Positions 59,723 to 64,000 of a stretch of DNA of 64,000 bases are shown here, in pieces (positions within the stretch are counted from its first letter, which is position 1; every line of letters starts with the position of its first letter). The position numbers were made by a program, and so were the translations under genes. Where the stretch lies: positions 19,208-83,207 of the forward strand of contig CAZWUI010000006.1 in NCBI GenBank assembly GCA_964637515.1. Direction: 5' to 3'. The notes under the pieces are model-generated. The model ran no database searches. It saw only the letters and a program-made list of their open reading frames with translations, and was not told the origin of the DNA. This DNA is from RGIG4097 sp964637515 (lineage in GTDB: Bacteria > Bacillota > Clostridia > Christensenellales > CAG-917).

Positions 59723-60565
59723 TTATTCCTCATCAAAGAGCGGAGTTTCGATTGAGCCTTTGAGAGTCAAACCGAGCATTTCATTCGTGAAGGTGAGTTC
59801 ATCGTAATGATAGTAAGTCGTATCTCGTGAAGTCAAGAAGAAGTTTGCAAACGGAAGAGTATCTTCGTCGTGCGGTCCGAGAGTCGCCATGGTGAATTTC
59901 TTGTTGCCGTCCTTGTCGAAACTGTCGAGAAGTCTATAAGGTGCGCGAAGTCTGACACCAATGGTTTCAGGAAGATTTGCAAGGTCGAAACTTTCAGGGA
60001 TAAGTCTATCATTGTCGGGATTTTCGATATATTCCACGAATTTTGCCCATTCCGCGTTGGTCTCGTCAACACCGATTATGGATAGTCCGACTGCGCCAAG
60101 ACGTTCAAGCACGTTGTCAATGTCGTATTCGAATCCCGGGAAGAAAACGTCCACGTAACCGGTAATCGTAGGTGCCAAGGAAGATTTGGTGAGAGCGTCA
60201 ACCCCTTCCATACCGCCTATATCGGTGGATTGCAGGACTTTCAGACTGGTCAAAAGTCCGAGTACGTCTTGGAGTTTGACCATAAGCTGCATTGTGAAAA
60301 TGCCGTCAGAGGTAAGTTCAAAGTAGGTTTCTTCTTTCACGAAAACAGCTTCGATTACATCGCTCATATTTTGGACTATGCCATTGACTTGATCACCGAG
60401 CATAGTGAGTTGGAAACCGCTTATATCAAAGTTGTAACGAATGGTTTCTGTGGGCAGATAGCCGACGGCAATATTGTCGTCACAACCGACGAAAGCGATC
60501 ACGGACGTGGCGACTACCGCTACGATCAAAAATGAAAGTATTATCGTTTTAACAGATTTTTTCAT
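59723..60565 (-). CDS. Predicted lipoprotein of unknown function
   Basis: A 280-residue protein with a lipoprotein signal: basic MKK start, hydrophobic helix and lipobox AFVGC (C28). The mature part has no motif I recognise; it is beta-rich in appearance with YFELTSDGIFTMQLMVKL and RDTTYYHYDELTF, reminiscent of lipid- or ligand-carrier folds, but this is not supported further. It lies 14 bases downstream of the SGNH lipoprotein and is co-transcribed with it, so the two may act together at the outer face of the membrane. Confidence 0.8.
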   Translation of the reverse strand: MKKSVKTIILSFLIVAVVATSVIAFVGCDDNIAVGYLPTETIRYNFDISGFQLTMLGDQVNGIVQNMSDVIEAVFVKEETYFELTSDGIFTMQLMVKLQDVLGLLTSLKVLQSTDIGGMEGVDALTKSSLAPTITGYVDVFFPGFEYDIDNVLERLGAVGLSIIGVDETNAEWAKFVEYIENPDNDRLIPESFDLANLPETIGVRLRAPYRLLDSFDKDGNKKFTMATLGPHDEDTLPFANFFLTSRDTTYYHYDELTFTNEMLGLTLKGSIETPLFDEE

Positions 60566-60579
60566 GGTAGCACCTCCCC

Positions 60580-61857
60580 TTATTTATTTCCAAGGTAGTT
60601 TGGCTCAACCCAAGGATAGAAACTTTGCGGAGCCATTCTGTCCGTTTGTTCGTATGCAACGATACGGGATACGTAATCGCTTCTCGTGACGGAATCGAAA
60701 TACGCTTTATTGACCGCATAACCGGTGTCTGCGGAGTTGACTGCGTCGATTGCGTTTTGAAGATTGACCGCACAACCGTCATAAGAGTACAGTCTTTCGA
60801 GTTGCTCAACGCGGATTGCTTTCAAAGACGATACGTAGCTATCCATATTGCCAAGTCCCATTTGCACCAAAACGTCTTGGGTGATATCCGCTATCATTGC
60901 GTGACCCTCGTTGGACGGGTGAATGTAGTCTTGAGAGAACAAACGACGATAATCCGCTTTATATTGACTTTGATCCGCTTGATAATACGCTTCGACGCGG
61001 TCGTGGATTTCGACGACGGTGATGTCACCGGGGTGCGCTTCTGCGTAATCTCTGACGATATTGTTCATCATTTCGATGAGTTCGTCGCCGAGCGCTCTGT
61101 AATCGTCTTGATCGTAGGAAAACTCAAAACCGTCAGTATGTGCAAGTTGGGCGCGCATTTCCGTAGAGATAAGGGACGTGCCCGGAGTCACAGGATTATA
61201 TATGGTTTGAACGAGAACTTTCGCGCTCGGATTGAGTTGTTTGATTTTTCCGATGATACCCGCGAAGTTTGCGGTAGAGTTATAAGGATTCTCATCCCCA
61301 ACGTACGCACCGTTCACACTTGCGATGTCGTTAGATTTGAACGTATCGTTGAAAAGAATGTCGTTCACGTAATCAAGATAGGGATTGTTAACGTTGCCAT
61401 TTGCGACTTCTTCTTTATACTTCGCAAGGTTGGTGAGAAGTTTTCCGAGGTCGTCTTGGAGAAGGTCGTTGCCGAGAATGGAAATCTCGATTACGTTCGC
61501 TCTCGACACGAGTTCGATGAAAAATTCGTGTTCGGGATCGTCGGGAGTGGACGTGAGATAGTTGAGCAGTTGCTTGGACTTCCACCCTGAAACCGCCTTA
61601 TTGACGTAGGTGTAGTCGTTGCCTTTGCCGATAAGTCCGTAGTAGCCGTAGTTTTCACGCTCCGTGAGCGGGGACGGACCTGCAAGGGCTTCCGCAATCG
61701 AGTCGCCGAGCCATATCATGACGGGTTTAGACCAGTCAAAATAGGAGCGAGGCGCAGGAGGCTCTTCATTGCTTTTGCTCTTGTTGCAAGCGACCAAACC
61801 GAAGCAAAGCGACGCGACAAGCACGAGAGCAAGAAGGACGATAATTGCTTTCTTCAT
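60580..61857 (-). CDS. SGNH/GDSL-family hydrolase lipoprotein
   Basis: A 425-residue secreted lipoprotein with signal helix and lipobox LVAC (C24). The SGNH catalytic blocks are visible: block I IWLGDSIAEALAG (Ser53 as nucleophile), a Gly residue in block II, block III as ILGNDLL with the Asn, and block V DYIHPSNEGHAMIAD with the Asp and His. Substrates of such enzymes are esters, often acyl or acetyl groups on glycans or lipids; which one is not evident. About 100 extra residues follow the catalytic domain. Confidence 0.9.
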   Translation of the reverse strand: MKKAIIVLLALVLVASLCFGLVACNKSKSNEEPPAPRSYFDWSKPVMIWLGDSIAEALAGPSPLTERENYGYYGLIGKGNDYTYVNKAVSGWKSKQLLNYLTSTPDDPEHEFFIELVSRANVIEISILGNDLLQDDLGKLLTNLAKYKEEVANGNVNNPYLDYVNDILFNDTFKSNDIASVNGAYVGDENPYNSTANFAGIIGKIKQLNPSAKVLVQTIYNPVTPGTSLISTEMRAQLAHTDGFEFSYDQDDYRALGDELIEMMNNIVRDYAEAHPGDITVVEIHDRVEAYYQADQSQYKADYRRLFSQDYIHPSNEGHAMIADITQDVLVQMGLGNMDSYVSSLKAIRVEQLERLYSYDGCAVNLQNAIDAVNSADTGYAVNKAYFDSVTRSDYVSRIVAYEQTDRMAPQSFYPWVEPNYLGNK

Positions 61858-61887
61858 AATTTCCTCCGTTAAAAATATATTAAAAAA

Positions 61888-61916
61888 AATATATCACAAC
61901 TTAACTAATTTTTCAA
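61888..61916 (-). promoter_or_regulatory. Promoter of the lipoprotein pair
   Basis: Minus strand: -35 TTGAAA (61911-61916), 17-nt spacer, -10 TATATT (61888-61893); GGAGG precedes the first ATG. Confidence 0.65.
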
Positions 61917-62027
61917 TACATTCTGTTATATTCGACAAAAATGATACAGCTGTCGATTATTTTGACTAAATTCTTGTACAATTAGGAATTTAGTTAACAT
62001 AATTAAGCAATTTTTTTTGCAAAAATA

Positions 62028-62056
62028 TTTACATTCAAAAATCGTAGGAGTATAAT
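62028..62056 (+). promoter_or_regulatory. Promoter of the FAD oxidoreductase gene
   Basis: -35 TTTACA (62028-62033), 17-nt spacer, -10 TATAAT (62051-62056), then TTGGAGGA before the ATG. Confidence 0.75.
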
Positions 62057-62091
62057 ATTCGTGTGATAAAATTATTTTTGGAGGATTTTTT

Positions 62092-63468
62092 ATGGACAAA
62101 AACATAAGAATCTGTATCATAGGCGGTGGTCCTGCAGGCACCAGCGCGGCTATGTACCTCGAAAAAGCGGGATACAATAACTACGTTATCTACGAAAAAT
62201 CCGACCACGTCGGCGGAAAAGCTTTCTCTCCCCTTATGAAAGTCAAAAAAGCGGACGGCACTTGGGAAGACAGAACCATCGAAATGGGTGCGGTTATGGG
62301 TTGCGACACCTACTTTGCAGTCCACGAATGCGAAGAATTTGGCGGGACCTCTCACCTTGACGGTCCTCCCATGGGCAGAAAATTCATGATGACCGACGGC
62401 ACTCCTCAAAAGTCCTCGAAAATCGCACTTCTCAAAAAACTCATCAAACTCAACAAACTTTCAAGACTTCTCGAAAAGAAATATTACGGCTACGACGTCA
62501 ACGGTCACCGCGGTGTTGCGCAAGGCAGATACGAAGGCCCTTGCCCTTCCCCCGAGATGAAACTCGCACATATCGAAGGCGAAAACCCCAACCTTAAAGA
62601 ACTGTCTATGCCTTTCTCCGAATTTCTCAAAAAGAATAAATGCGAAGACGCAACTCTCGTTTGGAAAGGACCTTTCACCTCGTTTGGTTACGGCTATTTC
62701 GACGAAATTCCTGCGGCGTACGTTTTGAAATATCTCGACGCATTCACCGTTCGTCAATTCCTTTCCACCGGCAAACTCTGGACTTGGAAAGACGGCACCC
62801 AATCCATTTGGGAAGGCGTCAACAAACACCTCAAACACCCCGCAAATCTCAATAGCGAAGTCACCTCTATCAAGAGAACTCAAGACAAGGTTTACGTCAC
62901 CGTCAACGGCAAAGAAGAAGAATTTGACAAACTGATCATCTGCACTCCCCTTGAACTGTTCTTGGGTTACGGCGATCCGAATGAAAAAGAAACCGAACTC
63001 TTCTCCAAGATCGTACATAAAAAATACTTCACCATGGCAGTCCGTCCCGAAGAAGGAAACTGCCCTGAAATTTCCTACTATTTCTTCGAGAATATGACCA
63101 ACGAAACCCGCGGACACCTCATGGTATTCTATCATCGTTGGCCGTCTGAAGAAGTCACCGATCAACCCCTTGTCACCTTCACTCTCCGCGACCACGAAGG
63201 TATGCCCGACGTGTCCTTCGAAGACGCAAAAGAAACCACCATCGCCGATATGGCAAAATGTGGTCACCCCATTGTCAAGACGGACAGAATCGACGACTGG
63301 TACTACTTCCCCCACGTTTCCAGCAAGGACTATGCGGACGGTTGGTATGACAAAGTCGAAGGCATGCAAGGTCAAAACAACACCTTCTATGCAGGCGAAG
63401 TCATGGCATTTGGCGATATGGAAGAAACGGTTGAATACAGCCGTGACCTTATCCGCAGATTCTTCTAA
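62092..63468 (+). CDS. FAD-dependent amine-oxidase-fold oxidoreductase/isomerase
   Basis: A 458-residue flavoprotein with the Rossmann dinucleotide motif IIGGGPAGTSAAMYLE (residues 9-24) followed by VIYEKSDHVGGKA, the typical FAD-binding start of the flavin amine oxidase/protoporphyrinogen oxidase superfamily. The C-terminal FAD segment NNTFYAGEVMAFGDMEETV closes the fold. The middle, with DGTQSIWEGVNKHL, is the substrate domain. Reaction cannot be told; known relatives include polyunsaturated fatty acid isomerases. It is monocistronic, with unusually C-rich synonymous codons (CTC, ACC, TCC) suggesting high expression. Confidence 0.85.
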   Translation: MDKNIRICIIGGGPAGTSAAMYLEKAGYNNYVIYEKSDHVGGKAFSPLMKVKKADGTWEDRTIEMGAVMGCDTYFAVHECEEFGGTSHLDGPPMGRKFMMTDGTPQKSSKIALLKKLIKLNKLSRLLEKKYYGYDVNGHRGVAQGRYEGPCPSPEMKLAHIEGENPNLKELSMPFSEFLKKNKCEDATLVWKGPFTSFGYGYFDEIPAAYVLKYLDAFTVRQFLSTGKLWTWKDGTQSIWEGVNKHLKHPANLNSEVTSIKRTQDKVYVTVNGKEEEFDKLIICTPLELFLGYGDPNEKETELFSKIVHKKYFTMAVRPEEGNCPEISYYFFENMTNETRGHLMVFYHRWPSEEVTDQPLVTFTLRDHEGMPDVSFEDAKETTIADMAKCGHPIVKTDRIDDWYYFPHVSSKDYADGWYDKVEGMQGQNNTFYAGEVMAFGDMEETVEYSRDLIRRFF

Positions 63469-63486
63469 AAATCTCTTACACAAAAG

Positions 63487-63514
63487 AAAAAACCGTCCAA
63501 TCGGACGGTTTTTT
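63487..63514 (+). terminator. Terminator after the FAD oxidoreductase gene
   Basis: AAAAAACCGTCC-AATC-GGACGGTTTTTT. Confidence 0.9.
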
Positions 63515-63568
63515 CTTTACTCTTCAAAGCGGAGCGCCTGTCTGAAAAAATTATACGAGATAGCCGTG

Positions 63569-63589
63569 AGAGCGTTGAAACAACGCTCT
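63569..63589. other. Perfect 9-bp hairpin without T-run
   Basis: AGAGCGTTG-AAA-CAACGCTCT, lying past the stop of the minus-strand membrane gene. Neither strand has a following T-run, so a terminator role is weak; it may be an mRNA 3'-end stabiliser. Confidence 0.4.
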
Positions 63590-63629
63590 AAAACTATTTT
63601 TAAAGTTGAAAAAACTCTCATAAATAATG

Positions 63630-64000
63630 TTATTTTAGCGTAGAATTTCCAGAATCGGAATTTTTGACCGAAATTAAAATATGACAGACGGCAAATATTA
63701 TAGAAAACAGAATCAACGGAATACTTGCAATCATTACACCCGAAAAAACAAACATACACGATGGAATGGCTGAAAGCAACAACGCTTTAACCATGCACGA
63801 TTTTTTCCATAATACTATCCAGATTATGCAATATGCAAATACAAGCACAGAATTTACAACTAGATATACGATCAATCCATAGCAAAACCAAAAACCTATC
63901 CAAGTATATGGAATATTAAAAACCATTAATATGAAGCAAGCATATCTGCCTATTTGCTCAAAAACTTCTGCCGTTTTGTTATGATAATTACCGTTAAAAC
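63630..64000 (-). CDS. Membrane protein, partial (N-terminus beyond the window)
   Basis: The frame is open from the TAA at 63630 to the right edge, upstream of the first internal ATG, so the gene continues outside. About 123 residues are visible. A cytoplasmic-looking start contains NKTAEVFEQIGRYACFILMV, then three or so hydrophobic segments and a polar tail VKNSDSGNSTLK. I do not recognise the family. Confidence 0.65.
   Translation of the reverse strand, partial: FNGNYHNKTAEVFEQIGRYACFILMVFNIPYTWIGFWFCYGLIVYLVVNSVLVFAYCIIWIVLWKKSCMVKALLLSAIPSCMFVFSGVMIASIPLILFSIIFAVCHILISVKNSDSGNSTLK

Noticed and set aside
62461..63483. A 340-codon minus-strand frame opposite the FAD oxidoreductase
   Set aside because: Complement of a well-supported flavoprotein gene; its start lies in the terminator and it has no motif.
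1..64000. CRISPR arrays, tRNA or rRNA genes, insertion sequences, prophage genes
   Set aside because: Looked for by eye (spaced direct repeats, cloverleaf and TTCGAATCC-type words, transposase motifs) and none could be supported; a tRNA search program would be decisive.

Overview
The window looks like a chromosomal scaffold from an uncultured Gram-positive bacterium of the Bacillota (Clostridia-like). The gene order is the evidence: mutS-mutL-miaA-ynbB, frr-uppS-cdsA-dxr-rseP-ispG-polC locus-rimP-nusA-ylxR-ylxQ-infB-rbfA-truB-ribF, yicC-gmk-rpoZ-coaBC-priA-def-fmt-rsmB-rlmN-rsgA-rpe, asp23-fakA-recG next to rpmB, and nadK-argR-recN are Firmicutes clusters. Promoters are sigma-A type with strict 17-nt spacers, and most genes have strong GGAGG ribosome sites. 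A 100-N run at 6170-6269 marks an assembly gap of unknown true size. A 27-codon spoVM-like gene beside rpmB hints at a spore-forming ancestry. I found no rRNA, tRNA, CRISPR array, transposase or prophage.

Layout. 1-5470: mismatch repair (mutS 3' part, mutL), tRNA modification (miaA) and a PLP lyase, all on the plus strand. 5471-6869: gene-poor, AT-rich and accessory in character. It holds a 12-bp-periodic repeat, a gene cut by the assembly gap, and a compact unit at 6473-6760 in which a 24-residue hydrophobic peptide has its ribosome site buried in a long inverted repeat. That unit also has an antisense promoter and flanking terminators, and it resembles a type I toxin-antitoxin locus. 6870-26180: a nearly continuous minus-strand block for translation, ribosome maturation, isoprenoid and phospholipid precursors and UMP kinase. 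The polC position carries only the N-terminal, OB and exonuclease part of PolC. 26230-30910: DUF1292, ruvX, an ABC exporter pair and rarA. 31050-33015: a membrane-anchored protein of uncertain family and RNase P RNA. 33088-42445: recN-argR-nadK, a small accessory island (36100-36870), tlyA plus a CNNM-like membrane protein, then recG-fakA-asp23. 42500-53700: rpmB, spoVM, and a 12-gene operon from yicC to a TfoX-like gene. 53777-57942: pcrA-ligA. 58068-64000: surface or accessory genes: a DUF1508 protein, two lipoproteins, a FAD oxidoreductase and a membrane protein running off the edge.

Functionally the window is dominated by information processing: mismatch repair, base-excision repair (AP endonuclease IV), recombination and replication restart (recN, recG, rarA, ruvX, priA, pcrA, ligA), translation initiation and ribosome recycling, and rRNA/tRNA modification. 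The most unusual points are the reduced PolC locus, the hairpin-guarded micropeptide unit, genes whose predicted transcription start coincides with the start codon (rarA, pcrA and a 38-codon gene), a terminator in the rimP-nusA leader, and a palindrome overlapping the pcrA promoter. All calls come from reading the sequence; no database search was run.
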